A stretch of 64,000 nucleotides of DNA from Symbioplanes lichenis (lineage in GTDB: Bacteria > Actinomycetota > Actinomycetes > Mycobacteriales > Micromonosporaceae). The notes under the pieces are model-generated. The model saw nothing but the letters and a program-made list of their open reading frames with translations. It searched no databases and had not been told where the DNA came from. The translations under genes were made by a program, and so were the position numbers. Location: the NCBI RefSeq assembly GCF_030709675.1, contig NZ_JAUZQD010000009.1, positions 248,001 through 312,000 of the forward strand, in the 5' to 3' direction. The stretch's first letter is position 1. Each line of letters opens with the position of its first letter. Positions 40,374 through 52,721 of this stretch are shown in pieces.

Positions 40374-41497
40374 GGCGTCAGGTTCTCCCACGGCAGCTCG
40401 CGCACCCGCGGCCGCTCGATGACCGGCTGATTCGGCCGGGCGAGCGGGGTGAGCGGCAGACCGGCCGCGTTGACGCCCAGGTTCTTCTGCAGCGGCAGCT
40501 CCGGCTTGATGGTGCTCTCGTACGCGTCCTCCCAGCGATGATCCTTCGGATCCGCGTACGAGCGGTAGAGCGTCACGTTGACCAGATCGCGCAGGGCCGC
40601 GTTGTTGCCGACGCTGACGCCGTACGCCTCGGTGACGTCCAGGCCGAGGTCCCAGTGGTCGTATTTCACCCGGTTCTGCGCCTTGAATCCGCCCAGGATG
40701 GCCGCGTCCGTGCTGATCGCGTCGACCTCGCCGGAGTCCAGCATCGGCAGGCACTCGCTGACCCGATTGACCCGCTTCAGGGTGCCGCCGGCCTTCTCCA
40801 CCTCGCTCGCACTGGTCGAACTGGACAGCGAGCACACGGTCTGGTCCTTGAAGTCCTCGAGGCTGGTGACCTTGCGATGGCCGGCGAGGGTGAGCACGGA
40901 CTGCTCGGTGTGCAGATAGGACTTGCTGAACATCACGTTCGGCATCGCCTCGCGGGTGGGCGTGATGCTGTAACTGGCGATGACCAGCTTCACCGGCTGC
41001 GGGTTGCCGATCAGGTCGGTCGCCTCCATCCGGGCGCGGTCCTCGCTCTCGATGCCGTAGAACAGCACCTGCTCGCGGGTGAAGCCCAGATCCTCGGCGA
41101 TCATGTACGCGATCTGGATGTCGAACCCCGACCAGATCTTGGTGTTCTCGTCGTAGTAGGCGATCCCGGGCTGATCGTTCTTGACGCCGATCTCCAGCGT
41201 CGGCCACTCGTCCACGCCCGCGGCCCGGCGCAGGTCCTCGACCGACGGCGGCCCGACGTGGAACAGCCGCACCCACGAGAACGTCAGCACCAGCACGATG
41301 ATCAGCCCGATCGCCGCCAGCCGCCACGGCGCGAGCGAGTGCCCGAAGGTGCGTACCGTCTCCTCGGGCCGCGCGAACGTGCGCCGCAGCCCCTCCAGAG
41401 CCCGCTGTCCGCGCAGCTCGCGGGGTTTCGCCCGTTGCCGCGGCGGCCGCCGCACCACCACCTTGCGCACGGCCCGATCATCGTCCATGCGCAACAT
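40370..41497 (-). CDS. membrane-anchored glutamate-type substrate-binding protein
   Basis: 375 residues. Basic cytoplasmic start (about 1-55), one membrane span (about 58-78), then an SBP_bac_3 domain (about 98-340) with G-V-K-N-D-Q-P-G and G-F-D-I-Q-I-A-Y-M-I-A, typical of polar amino-acid binders (GlnH/GluB). No permease or ATPase gene is nearby, so it is likely a sensor, not a transporter part. Asp/Glu or Gln is the probable ligand. First gene of the minus-strand unit with the next two genes. ATG 41497 with TTGGGGC before it; ATG 41488 also possible. Confidence 0.82.
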   Translation of the reverse strand: MLRMDDDRAVRKVVVRRPPRQRAKPRELRGQRALEGLRRTFARPEETVRTFGHSLAPWRLAAIGLIIVLVLTFSWVRLFHVGPPSVEDLRRAAGVDEWPTLEIGVKNDQPGIAYYDENTKIWSGFDIQIAYMIAEDLGFTREQVLFYGIESEDRARMEATDLIGNPQPVKLVIASYSITPTREAMPNVMFSKSYLHTEQSVLTLAGHRKVTSLEDFKDQTVCSLSSSTSASEVEKAGGTLKRVNRVSECLPMLDSGEVDAISTDAAILGGFKAQNRVKYDHWDLGLDVTEAYGVSVGNNAALRDLVNVTLYRSYADPKDHRWEDAYESTIKPELPLQKNLGVNAAGLPLTPLARPNQPVIERPRVRELPWENLTP

Positions 41498-41531
41498 CGT
41501 GCCCCAAGATTGCTACACCCAGGGGTCACGC

Positions 41532-42257
41532 ATGAGCGGCACGTGTCCGGGTATGCCGCGCAGCATGAAGCGTGGACTCCTCACCGGGGTCGCCGCGGCC
41601 GCTGTGCTCGGCGCGGGGATCCGGCTCGTGCACCGGCAGGGCCAGCGGTTGCTGCATCCGGACGGCCGCACCTATTCCGGGGAGCTGCGGGTCCCCGGCG
41701 GCGCCGGCACCGGCTCGGCCCTGCTGGACCGCCCGGCGCGGCACCCGATCACGGTCCGCGTGTCCAAGGGCATCGGCACCGAGCCGGGCCGCTACGACAT
41801 CCTCGGCCTGGCCGTCCGCGTGCACGGGCCGGTGGCGGGACACCGCACCGACCTGCTCTTCTCGACGTGCGGCGCGGGCCGGGCCCTGCGGCACGTCCCG
41901 GCCCTGCGGCGGGACTTCTCCACCACGTACGGATCGATCCTCGCCTACCGCAGCGGCACCGGCCGTAAGTTCTATCTCGCCGCCCGGCCGGCACCGGGCA
42001 GCGAGGACCTGGGCGGCACCCTGGAGTCGGTGACGGCCACCGCGGCCAAGGACGGCGCGCTGTTCGAGATCCGCGCCGACGAGCGCACGGTCGCGGAGCT
42101 GTGCTTCGGTCAGGAGCTGCCGGAGTCGACGGACGCGGCGCTGGCGTTCAACCCGATCGACAACGTGACGGCCGACCTGCACCCCGTCGGGCTGATCCAC
42201 CACAGCAGAGCCCTCGCCTACCGCTGGTCGCAACGGTGGCGAGGGCTCCCGGTGTAG
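41532..42257 (+). CDS. conserved actinobacterial protein, catalase-fold-like
   Basis: 241 residues. A short hydrophobic start (about 15-30) is followed by a G-R-T-Y-S-G-E-L, R-V-S-K-G-I-G-T-E and D-I-L-G-L-A-V-R-V-H core and the A-L-A-F-N-P-I-D-N-V-T motif. R-x-S-K-G and G-L-A-V-R resemble the heme-pocket layout of catalase-like proteins; related streptomycete proteins are sometimes called phosphodiesterases. No heme Tyr can be confirmed. ATG 41532 follows AGGGG. Start is 34 bases from the divergent binding protein; the stop is one base from the treZ end. Confidence 0.65.
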   Translation: MSGTCPGMPRSMKRGLLTGVAAAAVLGAGIRLVHRQGQRLLHPDGRTYSGELRVPGGAGTGSALLDRPARHPITVRVSKGIGTEPGRYDILGLAVRVHGPVAGHRTDLLFSTCGAGRALRHVPALRRDFSTTYGSILAYRSGTGRKFYLAARPAPGSEDLGGTLESVTATAAKDGALFEIRADERTVAELCFGQELPESTDAALAFNPIDNVTADLHPVGLIHHSRALAYRWSQRWRGLPV

Positions 42258-42258
42258 C

Positions 42259-43992
42259 TCAGCGGGCGTACACGATCACCGCGGTCTCGGCGGGCAGCTC
42301 GACGCGGTCGCGCTGGAGGACCACGCCGGGGCCGGTCGCCAGCAGCACCTTGCTCGGCGTTGACTGCAGGCTCACGGTCTGCGCCACCCCGGCCAGGTTC
42401 GCCGCCACGACACATCGGCCGCGGCGCATGACGACATATTGATCGCCGTGCGACACCTCGACCTTGTCCAGCCGCGGGTCGGACAGGTCGGTGTGCTCCT
42501 TGCGCAGCGCGATCAGCGTCTTGTAGAGGTCGAGGATCTCCGCGTGCCCCGGCTTGGCGGCCTCGGACCAGTCCAGCTTGGAGCGCTCGAAGGTCGCCGG
42601 GTCCTGCGGGTCGGGCACCTCGGCCTCGGCCCAGCCGTGCTCGGCGAACTCGCGCCGCCGGCCGTTCTGCACCGCCGCCGCCAGCTCGGGCTCGGGGTGG
42701 CTGGTGAAGAACTGCCACGGGCTGCTCGCCGCCCACTCCTCGCCCATGAAGAGCATCGGGGTGAAGGGCGAGGTCAGCAACAGCGTCGCGCCGACCTTGA
42801 GCAGACCCGGCGACAGCGTCGCGGAGATCCGGTCGCCGATCGCGCGGTTGCCGATCTGGTCATGGTTCTGCAGGTACGCGACGAAGCGGTGACCCGGCGT
42901 CCGCTGCCGGTCGACGGGCCGCCCGTGGTGCCGGCGCCGGAAGCTCGACCAGGTGTTCGCGTGGAAGAAGGCGCCGGTCAGCACCGTCTCCAGGCACTCC
43001 AGCGAGCCGAAGTCGCCGTAGTAGCCCTGCCGCTCCCCGGTGAGCAGCGTGTGCAGCGCGTGGTGCACGTCGTCGGCCCACTGGGCGTGCAGGCCGTAGC
43101 CGTGGCCCTCGCGCGGGGTGATCAGCGTCGGGTCGTTGAGGTCGGACTCCGCGATCAGCGACAGCGGCCGGCGCAGGTGCGCGGAGAGGCTCTCGACCTC
43201 GGTCGCGATCTGCTCCAGCAGGTGGACGGCGTTGTGGTCGACCAGCGCGTGCACGGCGTCCAGGCGCAGCCCGTCCACGTGGTAGTCGCGCAGCCAGCCC
43301 AGAATGCTGTCGATGATGTAGCGGCGCACCTGGTCGGACTCGGGACCGTCGAGGTTGACCGAGTCGCCCCACGGGTTGTTGCCCGCGGCGCTCAGATAGG
43401 GCGCGAACATCGGCGCGTACGCCCCGCTGGGGCCGAAGTGGTTGTAGACCACGTCCAGCACCACGCCGAGCCCCTTGGCGTGCGCCGCGTCGACGAAGCG
43501 CTTGAGCCCGTCGGGCCCCCCGTACGCCTCGTGCGGCGCGAACCAGCACACGCCGTCGTAACCCCAGTTGTACTCGCCGTTGAACGCGTTGACCGGCAGC
43601 AGCTCGACCAGGTCGACGCCGAGGTCGACCAGGTGGTCCAGGCGCTCGATCGCAGCGTCGAACGTGCCTTCGGGGGTGAAGGTGCCGATGTGCAGCTCGT
43701 AGAGGACCGACCCGGGCAGCTGGCGGCCGGTCCAGGAGCCGTCGGACCACGGGAAGGCCGCGTGGTCGTACACCCGGCTGGGGCCGTGCACCCCCTGAGG
43801 CTGCCACTTCGAGCGCGGGTCGGGAAGGGGCGTGTCGTGATCCGGCAGAAGGTACGCGTAATCCGTCCCGGGACCGGCGTCGGCGACCTCGGCGCGCCAC
43901 CACCCGTCGTCCCCGCGCTCCATCTCCCGCTCCTCGCCGCCGATCGACAGCTTGACGGTTGTCTCGGGCACCCACACGGCGAACTCGGTCAT
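42259..43992 (-). CDS. treZ: malto-oligosyltrehalose trehalohydrolase
   Basis: 577 residues of GH13. An N-terminal CBM48-like domain (about 1-95) precedes the TIM barrel, with V-V-Y-N-H-F-G-P, D-G-L-R-L-D-A-V-H (nucleophile Asp), A-E-S-D-L-N-D and Q-N-H-D-Q-I-G-N motifs. It releases trehalose from maltooligosyl trehalose. It begins two bases after the treY stop, and with treY and glgX forms a compact minus-strand operon. Length matches TreZ (about 580). Confidence 0.94.
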   Translation of the reverse strand: MTEFAVWVPETTVKLSIGGEEREMERGDDGWWRAEVADAGPGTDYAYLLPDHDTPLPDPRSKWQPQGVHGPSRVYDHAAFPWSDGSWTGRQLPGSVLYELHIGTFTPEGTFDAAIERLDHLVDLGVDLVELLPVNAFNGEYNWGYDGVCWFAPHEAYGGPDGLKRFVDAAHAKGLGVVLDVVYNHFGPSGAYAPMFAPYLSAAGNNPWGDSVNLDGPESDQVRRYIIDSILGWLRDYHVDGLRLDAVHALVDHNAVHLLEQIATEVESLSAHLRRPLSLIAESDLNDPTLITPREGHGYGLHAQWADDVHHALHTLLTGERQGYYGDFGSLECLETVLTGAFFHANTWSSFRRRHHGRPVDRQRTPGHRFVAYLQNHDQIGNRAIGDRISATLSPGLLKVGATLLLTSPFTPMLFMGEEWAASSPWQFFTSHPEPELAAAVQNGRRREFAEHGWAEAEVPDPQDPATFERSKLDWSEAAKPGHAEILDLYKTLIALRKEHTDLSDPRLDKVEVSHGDQYVVMRRGRCVVAANLAGVAQTVSLQSTPSKVLLATGPGVVLQRDRVELPAETAVIVYAR

Positions 43993-43994
43993 GC

Positions 43995-46261
43995 TCACTC
44001 TTTCACCAGCAGGGCGACGGGGTAGGTCTGAAGGATGTCGGCCACTGCCAGGCGATTGCCGCCGTACGTGGTGTTCGTGAAGACTTCCGTCCACGTGTGG
44101 CCGTCGAGTGTCAGCGTGGTGTCGTGCCAGCCGCCGTGGCGTGACAATCCGACCGGCAGGCGGGTCGCCACGGCCACCACGCCGCCCCGGTCGAAGGCGA
44201 GCACGTGCTCGGCGGTGCGCCCGTCGGCGTACACCGGCTTGTAGCTCGTGAAGAGCTCGGGCCGCTGCTTGCGCAACCGCAGCAGGCGGCTGGTGACCAG
44301 CAGCTTGGCTGCCCCGGTCGCGTCGACCGGCGGCAGCCACCCGTCGTCGATGCGGCTGAGCAGCTCGCGCCGCTCGGCGAAGTCCACCGGGCGCCGGTTG
44401 TCCGGGTCGACCAGCGAGAAGTCCCACAGCTCGGTGCCCTGGTAGACGTCCGGGACGCCGGGCATCGCCAGCTGCACGAGCTTTTGGCCGAGCGAGTTCG
44501 ACCAGCCCGGCGGGGTGATCGACTGCGCGAACCCCGCGACCTCGCTGTGCAGCGCCGGGTCGTCGTAGATCCGGTCGACCATCTCCTTGAGCTGCGTCTC
44601 GAAGCGCTCGTCGGGCGTGGTCCAGGTGGTCGCGCTGCCGGCTTCCTTGGCGGCCTTCAGCGCGTACGCGTGGAGCCGCTCGCGGGAGATCGGCCAGGCC
44701 CCGACCGCGGCTTGCCACACCAGGTGCGCCATCGCCGGATCGCTGAGCGGGGCCGTGCGGACCCAGCGGCGCACCACCTCGGTCCAGTCGCCGGGCAGCT
44801 CGCTGAGCACGGCGAGCCGGGCCCGCACGTCCTCGCTGCGCTTGGTGTCGTGGGTCGAGAGCGTGGTCATGCTCTCCGGCCAGCGCCGATGCCGCGCCTC
44901 GGTGAGGTCGTGGAACTCGTCCGGGGAGACGCCGAACTTCGACGGGTCGTTGCCGACCTCGTTGCGCGCCGTGAAGCGGGTCCAGCGGTAGAACGCGGTG
45001 TCCTCGACGCCCTTGGCCATGACCGCGCCGGTGTACTGCTGGAAGCGCAGCGCCAGCTCGTCGGCCGGATTGCGCAGCCGGGCGACGAGCTTGTCGAGGC
45101 ACGGGATCAGCTCGGGGCGGCGGCGACCGGCCTCGGCGCGGGCCTTGGCCAGGTGCCGCGAGCCGAACGGCATGTAGGTGCGGTAGACCGGGAAGCACGC
45201 CGCCAGCTCGGCGAGGGCCCGGGGCGCGGTGTCCTCGTCCGGCATCAGCCGCGCCAGCCGGGCGTTCTCGGCCGCGAGCTGCTTGGTCGCGTGGGCGTAC
45301 TTGGTGTCGTGGACCAGGTTCTCCCACGTCGTCGTGGTGCCGGTCAGGTGGTGGTCGAGGGTGTCGAAGAACGCCTCGGTGGTGCCGTCGACGAAGACGC
45401 CGCCCACCTCGGAGAGCGCGTCGTAGCCGGTGGTGCCGGCGACGGGCCAGTCCGGCATCTCCTCGCCCGGCTCGAGGATCTTCTCGATGACCAGCCACGC
45501 GTCCGGGGCGGCGGCCCGCAGCATCTCCAGGTAGCCGCCCGGGTCACGCAAACCGTCGGGGTGGTCCACCCGCAGACCTTGTACGGAACCCTCGGCCACC
45601 CAGCGCAGGATCTCCTTGTGCGTGGCCTCGAAGACCTCGGGGTCCTCGACGCGCAGCCCGGCCAGGTCGGTGATCGTGAAGAACCGGCGGTAGTTGATCT
45701 CGCTGTCGCCGCGCGTCCAGTTGGCCAGCTCGTAGTTCTGCCGCTCGTGCACCTCCCGCGGCGAGCCCTCGCCGGTGCCCTCGGCGATCGGATAGCGCTT
45801 GTCGTAGTAGCGCAGCTCGCCATCCTCGACCCGGAGCTGGTCGAGCGCGTCCGGCTCGTCGGCCAGCACCGGGATCAGGATCTTGCCGCGTGACCAGTCG
45901 ATGTCGTAGAACTTCGCGTACGGCGACTGCTCGCCGTTCTTGAGCACGTCCCACCACGTCGGATTCGCGTGGGGCACGGCCACCCCGGCGTGGTTGGGCA
46001 CGATGTCGACGACCAGGCCCAGCCCGGCGGCCTCGAGGGCGGCCTTGAGCTCCAGCCGCCCCTGCTCGCCGCCGAGCGCGGGGCTGACCTGGGTGTGGTC
46101 GACGACGTCGTAGCCGTGCTCGGAGCCGGGCGCGGCGGTGAGGATCGGAGCCGTGTACATGTGGCTGGCGCCGAGGTCGGCCAGGTAATCGGCCAGCTTG
46201 GCCGCCTCGGGCAGGGGGAAGTCGGGGCGTACCTGAATGCGGTAGGTACCGGAGAAGGGCA

Positions 46262-46262
<1 letters not shown>
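43995..46262 (-). CDS. treY: malto-oligosyltrehalose synthase
   Basis: 755 residues, GH13 subfamily of intramolecular transglucosylases. Motifs: D-I-V-P-N-H-A-G, G-L-R-V-D-H-P-D-G (nucleophile Asp), V-I-E-K-I-L-E-P-G-E and T-T-L-S-T-H-D-T-K-R-S-E-D, the last highly specific to TreY. It turns the reducing end of malto-oligosaccharide into a trehalose linkage. ATG 46262 overlaps the glgX stop (ATGA). Confidence 0.95.
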
Positions 46263-48373
<2,111 letters not shown>

Positions 48374-48608
48374 GTTGTTGCTCCCAGCCCTCGACCAGTC
48401 GGGTACCTCGCGGCCACGAGGGCTTCGCCGCGGGCAGGATCGCGTTTCCCCGCCACGCGCCGGTCCAATCCTGCGCGACCGCGTCACGGTCATTCTTACG
48501 GACCGATCGGACCGCGGACGGGCGACCGTCCGATCACCGGTAACTCGTGTGGGCGGCGTCACCCGGCCAGTGGGTTTAGCGAAGATCAGCCCGAGCATTA
48601 AGGGAACC

Positions 48609-50537
48609 GTGCCGCGAAGTCCCCAGATCATCACCGGTTCCCTGGCCGCGGACGGTGGTGCCGGATGGGAGTGGCTGGTCACCGACGGCACCGGCGGCTT
48701 CGCCACGGGCACGGTCGCCGGCCTGCGCACGCGGCGCTATCACTCGCTGCTCACGGTGGCCGACCCCGCCACGGGCGTCCGGCACACCGCGCTCGCCGCG
48801 CTGGACCTGACGCTGACACTGCCGTCCGGGGCGCGGGTGCCGCTCTACACGCACCAGTGGGAGTCCGGCGCGGTGTCCCCCGAGGGCCATCGGCACCTCG
48901 AGACGTTCACCCTCGCCGACGGATTGCCCCGGTGGCGGTGGCGGGTGGGGGACGTGGTCGTGGAGCGCGAGCTCGCTCTGGCGTACGGGCGGCCGGCCCT
49001 CGCCGTCGTCCACCGCGTCGTCGCCGCTCCGGAGCCCGTGGGGCTGGCGGTCGCGGCGATTTGCACGTGGCGGGACGCGCACGGCGAGCGCTACGCCACC
49101 GGGCCCGCCCTCGACGTCGAGCAGCTGGCGGACGGGGCGGTCGTCGCCGGGGCGTACCGGATCAGCGGCCCGGGCTGGCAGCCCGGCGGCGGCTGGCATC
49201 TGGGGGCCTGGCACCGGGAGGAAGCCGGCCGCGGGCTCGTCGCGACCGAGGACCTGTTCCTGGCCGGCACCTTCGTCGACCGGCTCGGCGAGGGCGGCAC
49301 CCTCGAGATCTCCGCCTGGGCCGGCGACCTGGCCCGGCGCCCGCCCGCCGCCCCGCCCGCCGTGATCGCCGCCGCGCACGACCGGGCCCGGTCGCTGATC
49401 ACCACCGCCCAGGGCGACCCCCTCGCCCTGGCCGCCGACCAGTTCCTCGTCGCCGCGGCGGACGGGCCCGACGTCGTCGCCGGCTACCCGTGGTTCGGCA
49501 GCTACCTCGGCGACACGATGACCGCCTACGAGGGGCTGTTCCTCGCGACCGGCCGCGCCGACGAGGGCCGTGAGCTGCTGATCGCCCGGACGGCCGCCGC
49601 GGTCCGCGACACCGCGCGCAACTCCCCCGACGCGCCGTGGAGCCCGCACGACTCCCCCGACGCGCCGCTGTGGCTGGTGCACGCCGTCGACCGGCACGTG
49701 GCCCGCACCGGCGACACCGACCTCGCCGCCGAGCTGGCCGAGGGGCTGAGCCGCATGCTGGCCGCCCGGGTCGGCCCGCTGCTGCAGGACGACGAGCTGC
49801 TGCGCCTCTCCCCCGCGACCCTGAGCTGGATGAACGCCTACACCGCGGCCGGGCCGGTCACGCCCCGGATCGGGAAGCCGGTCGAGATCAACGCGCTGTG
49901 GGTCAACGCCTTGGCGGCGCTGATCGAGCTGCGGTCGGCGGCCGGGAAGGACCTCGGCTCGCTGCGCGCGCGACACTCCCGGGCCAGGGACGCGTTCGCC
50001 ACGCGGTTCCGGGCGCCGGACGGCTGGCTTCACGACGTGATCGACGGGCCCGCGTCCGCGTACCCCCTGGGCGCCGGCGCCCACGACGACGACCCGTCGC
50101 TGCGGCCCAACCAGCTGTTCGCGTGGTCGCTGCCGCACGCGCCGCTCGCCGGCCCGGTCACCGAGGCGGACCGGACGGCCCTGCGCGCGATCGGCTCGGC
50201 CCTGCTGACCCCGCTCGGGCTGCGCACGCTCGCCCCGGCCGAGTACGGCTACCAGGGCGAGCACCGCGGCGGGCGCGACGAGCGGGACGTCGCCTACCAC
50301 CAGGGCACGGTGTGGCCCTGGCTGATCGGCGCCTACGTGGACGCGCGCGCCGCGACCGGCCTGGGCGTGACCGGACTGCTGACCGGCCTCGAGGCGCACG
50401 TGCGCGAGGCCGGGCTGGGGTCGTTGAGCGAGACGGCGGACGGCGACCCGCCGCACCGGGCGACGGGCAGCCCGTTCTCCGCCCGGTCCGTCGCCGAGGT
50501 GCTGCGAGTGAGGGGAAGGGCCGGATGCGAATCCTGA
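48609..50537 (+). CDS. amylo-alpha-1,6-glucosidase (GDE-type)
   Basis: 642 residues with the bacterial/archaeal GDE layout: N-terminal beta domain (about 10-230) with G-G-F-A-T-G-T-V-A-G-L-R-T-R-R-Y-H-S-L-L, then the GH133-like (alpha/alpha)6 barrel (about 270-640), with G-Y-P-W-F-G-S-Y-L-G-D-T and Y-H-Q-G-T-V-W-P-W. It removes alpha-1,6-linked glucose from glycogen-type chains. GTG 48609 has AAGGGA close before it; 235 bases from the divergent glgX. It overlaps the GT4 gene by 13 bases. Confidence 0.9.
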   Translation: MPRSPQIITGSLAADGGAGWEWLVTDGTGGFATGTVAGLRTRRYHSLLTVADPATGVRHTALAALDLTLTLPSGARVPLYTHQWESGAVSPEGHRHLETFTLADGLPRWRWRVGDVVVERELALAYGRPALAVVHRVVAAPEPVGLAVAAICTWRDAHGERYATGPALDVEQLADGAVVAGAYRISGPGWQPGGGWHLGAWHREEAGRGLVATEDLFLAGTFVDRLGEGGTLEISAWAGDLARRPPAAPPAVIAAAHDRARSLITTAQGDPLALAADQFLVAAADGPDVVAGYPWFGSYLGDTMTAYEGLFLATGRADEGRELLIARTAAAVRDTARNSPDAPWSPHDSPDAPLWLVHAVDRHVARTGDTDLAAELAEGLSRMLAARVGPLLQDDELLRLSPATLSWMNAYTAAGPVTPRIGKPVEINALWVNALAALIELRSAAGKDLGSLRARHSRARDAFATRFRAPDGWLHDVIDGPASAYPLGAGAHDDDPSLRPNQLFAWSLPHAPLAGPVTEADRTALRAIGSALLTPLGLRTLAPAEYGYQGEHRGGRDERDVAYHQGTVWPWLIGAYVDARAATGLGVTGLLTGLEAHVREAGLGSLSETADGDPPHRATGSPFSARSVAEVLRVRGRAGCES

Positions 50538-51742
50538 TGCTGAGCTGGGAGTATCCGCCGCTGCTGGTGGGCGGTCTGGGCCGGCACGTGCACGCGCTGG
50601 CGACCGCGCTGGTCGCGGGCGGGCACGAGGTCACGGTGGTCACCCGGCACGCGCCCGGATCGCTGCGCGAGGAGTACGCCGAGGGCGTGCACGTCGTCCG
50701 CGCCCCCGAGGACCCGGTGGACTATCCGCACCTCGTGGGCGAGGCGACCGCCTTCAACCACACGTTCACCCGGGCGGCCCTGCGGGCGGCGCGCACCGGC
50801 CGGTACGACGTCGTCCACGCCCACGACTGGCTGGTCGCCCACGCGGCGGTGACCCTGCGCGAGCACCTCGACGTGCCGCTGGTCGCCACGATCCACGCGA
50901 CCGAGGCGGGCCGGCACCAGGGCTACCTGCCCGAGGCGCACAACCGCACGATCGACGACGTCGAGCGCTGGCTCGCCTCCGAGGCGGCCCGCGTGATCGT
51001 CTGCTCCGACTACATGCGCCGGGAAGTGCAGCGCCAGTTCGCGGTGCCCGCCGCCCGTACGGCCGTCGTGCGCAACGGCGTCGACGTCCTGCGCTGGTAC
51101 GCCCGCCCGCGCGCGATCGCCGCCGCCCGGTCCGCCTACGCCGGGGACGCCCCGCTGGTCTCCTTCGCGGGCCGGCTGGTCTACGAGAAGGGCGTCCAGC
51201 ATCTGCTCGCCGCGGTGCCCGCGCTCCGCTCGTCGATCCCGGATCTGCGCGTGGTGATCGCGGGCGACGGCCCCTACCGTTCCGCGCTCGAGGAGATGGC
51301 CCCGCCCGGCGTGACGTTCACGGGGTTCCTCACCGGCCACTCGCTGACCGCGCTGATGGGCGCCTCGGACTGCTACGTCGTGCCGAGCATCTACGAGCCG
51401 TTCGGCATGGTTGCCCTGGAGGCCGCCGCCGCGGGCACCCCGGTCGCCGTCGCCGCCACCGGCGGGCTGGCCGAGATCATCGAGCCCGGCGTCACCGGCG
51501 TCGCCTTCGCCCCGCAGGACCCGGACTCCCTGGCGGCATCCGTCGCCTCTGTCCTCACCGACCGCGAGTACGCCCGCACCCTGGCCCGCCGCGGCCGCCG
51601 CCGGGTCCGCGAGGACTTCACGTGGCCGTCGATCGGGTCCCGCACGGTCGGCGTCTACGAGGCAGCCGCCCGGACGACCGGCTTCGTCGCCCGCGAGGCG
51701 GAGATCGTGCTCGCCCGGCAGGACGGGCTGACCGCCGCATGA
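50525..51742 (+). CDS. GT4 glycosyltransferase
   Basis: 405 residues, GT-B fold. N-terminal L-S-W-E-Y-P-P-L-L-V-G-G-L-G-R-H-V is the acceptor-loop signature of glycogen-synthase-like GT4 (as in mycobacterial Rv3032). C-terminal: G-R-L-V-Y-E-K-G, P-S-I-Y-E-P-F-G-M-V-A-L-E-A (the E-x7-E motif). The donor is probably UDP- or ADP-glucose and the product an alpha-1,4-glucan, by family and neighbours. ATG 50525 follows GGAAGGG. The stop overlaps the patatin start (ATGA). Confidence 0.88.
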   Translation: MRILMLSWEYPPLLVGGLGRHVHALATALVAGGHEVTVVTRHAPGSLREEYAEGVHVVRAPEDPVDYPHLVGEATAFNHTFTRAALRAARTGRYDVVHAHDWLVAHAAVTLREHLDVPLVATIHATEAGRHQGYLPEAHNRTIDDVERWLASEAARVIVCSDYMRREVQRQFAVPAARTAVVRNGVDVLRWYARPRAIAAARSAYAGDAPLVSFAGRLVYEKGVQHLLAAVPALRSSIPDLRVVIAGDGPYRSALEEMAPPGVTFTGFLTGHSLTALMGASDCYVVPSIYEPFGMVALEAAAAGTPVAVAATGGLAEIIEPGVTGVAFAPQDPDSLAASVASVLTDREYARTLARRGRRRVREDFTWPSIGSRTVGVYEAAARTTGFVAREAEIVLARQDGLTAA

Positions 51743-52554
51743 GGGCGCTGGTCCTCGGGGGCGGCGGCATCACCGGCATCGCCTGGGAGCTCGGCCTGCT
51801 CGCGGGGCTCGGCCTCACCCTGGCGGAGGACGACCTGGTCGTCGGCACCTCCGCCGGGGCGTACGTGGGCGCCCTGCTCGCCACCGGCACCGACCTGTCG
51901 TCCGCGGCCCGCGCGGCCGCGGCCGTCGACATCGAGCTCTCACCCCGCATCGACGCCGGCCTCCTCGCCCAGGGATTCGCCCTGCTCGGCGACCGGTCCC
52001 TGGCCCCGGAGCAGCTCCGCGCCCGCCTCGGCGGCCTGGCCATGGCCGCGCCGGTCGGCTCCCCCGCCGCCCACGTCGACCGCTTCGCCGCCCAGCTGCC
52101 CGTCCACGAGTGGCCCGCCGCGCCCCGCCTCGTGATCACCGCCGTCGACACCGCCACGGGCGCCCTCGCCGCCTGGGACGCCGCCGCCGGTGTCCCCCTG
52201 CCCGACGCGGTCGCCGCGAGCTGCGCCCTGCCGGGCATCTTCCCGCCCGTCGCCATCGACGGCGGCCACTACATGGACGGCGGCGTCCACTCGGTGACCC
52301 ACGCGGCCCTCGCGGCCGGCGCGTCGGCGGTGCTGGTCGTCGCGCCCAGCGGCGGCGGCATGCTGCGCGCCTCGCCGGAGGCCGAACTCGCGGCCCTGGC
52401 CCCGCCGCGCAGCCTGCTGATCACCCCGGACGCGGCCGCCCGCGCGGCCATCGGCGGCAACATCCTCGACCCGGGCCGTCGCGCCCCCGCCCTGGCCGCC
52501 GGCACCGCCCAGGCCGCCACCCTCGCCGCCGCGGTCGCCGCCGTCTGGGCCTGA
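51739..52554 (+). CDS. patatin-like phospholipase
   Basis: 271 residues. Oxyanion motif G-G-G-G-I-T-G (7-13), nucleophile elbow G-T-S-A-G (Ser about 38), and catalytic Asp in D-G-G (about 178-180) form the Ser-Asp dyad of patatin acyl hydrolases. No signal peptide or membrane span. Coupled by ATGA to GT4; lipid acyl hydrolysis is the family role, the substrate is unknown. A link to glucan (for instance acylated glucans) is speculative. Confidence 0.87.
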   Translation: MRALVLGGGGITGIAWELGLLAGLGLTLAEDDLVVGTSAGAYVGALLATGTDLSSAARAAAAVDIELSPRIDAGLLAQGFALLGDRSLAPEQLRARLGGLAMAAPVGSPAAHVDRFAAQLPVHEWPAAPRLVITAVDTATGALAAWDAAAGVPLPDAVAASCALPGIFPPVAIDGGHYMDGGVHSVTHAALAAGASAVLVVAPSGGGMLRASPEAELAALAPPRSLLITPDAAARAAIGGNILDPGRRAPALAAGTAQAATLAAAVAAVWA

Positions 52555-52721
52555 GCCGGCCACGCCCCCCACACGTCGCCGGCCGCGATCGGCAGGACCA
52601 CTCGTCGGTCGGTGCGGGTTGAGCCGTTCACCGCGCCCCGGATGCGGCACGCGCCGTTCGACCGGGGCGAGCGGGTCGTTCCGGGCGTGGTGGCCGAAGC
52701 GCGGCTCGGAAGCAGGCGCGA

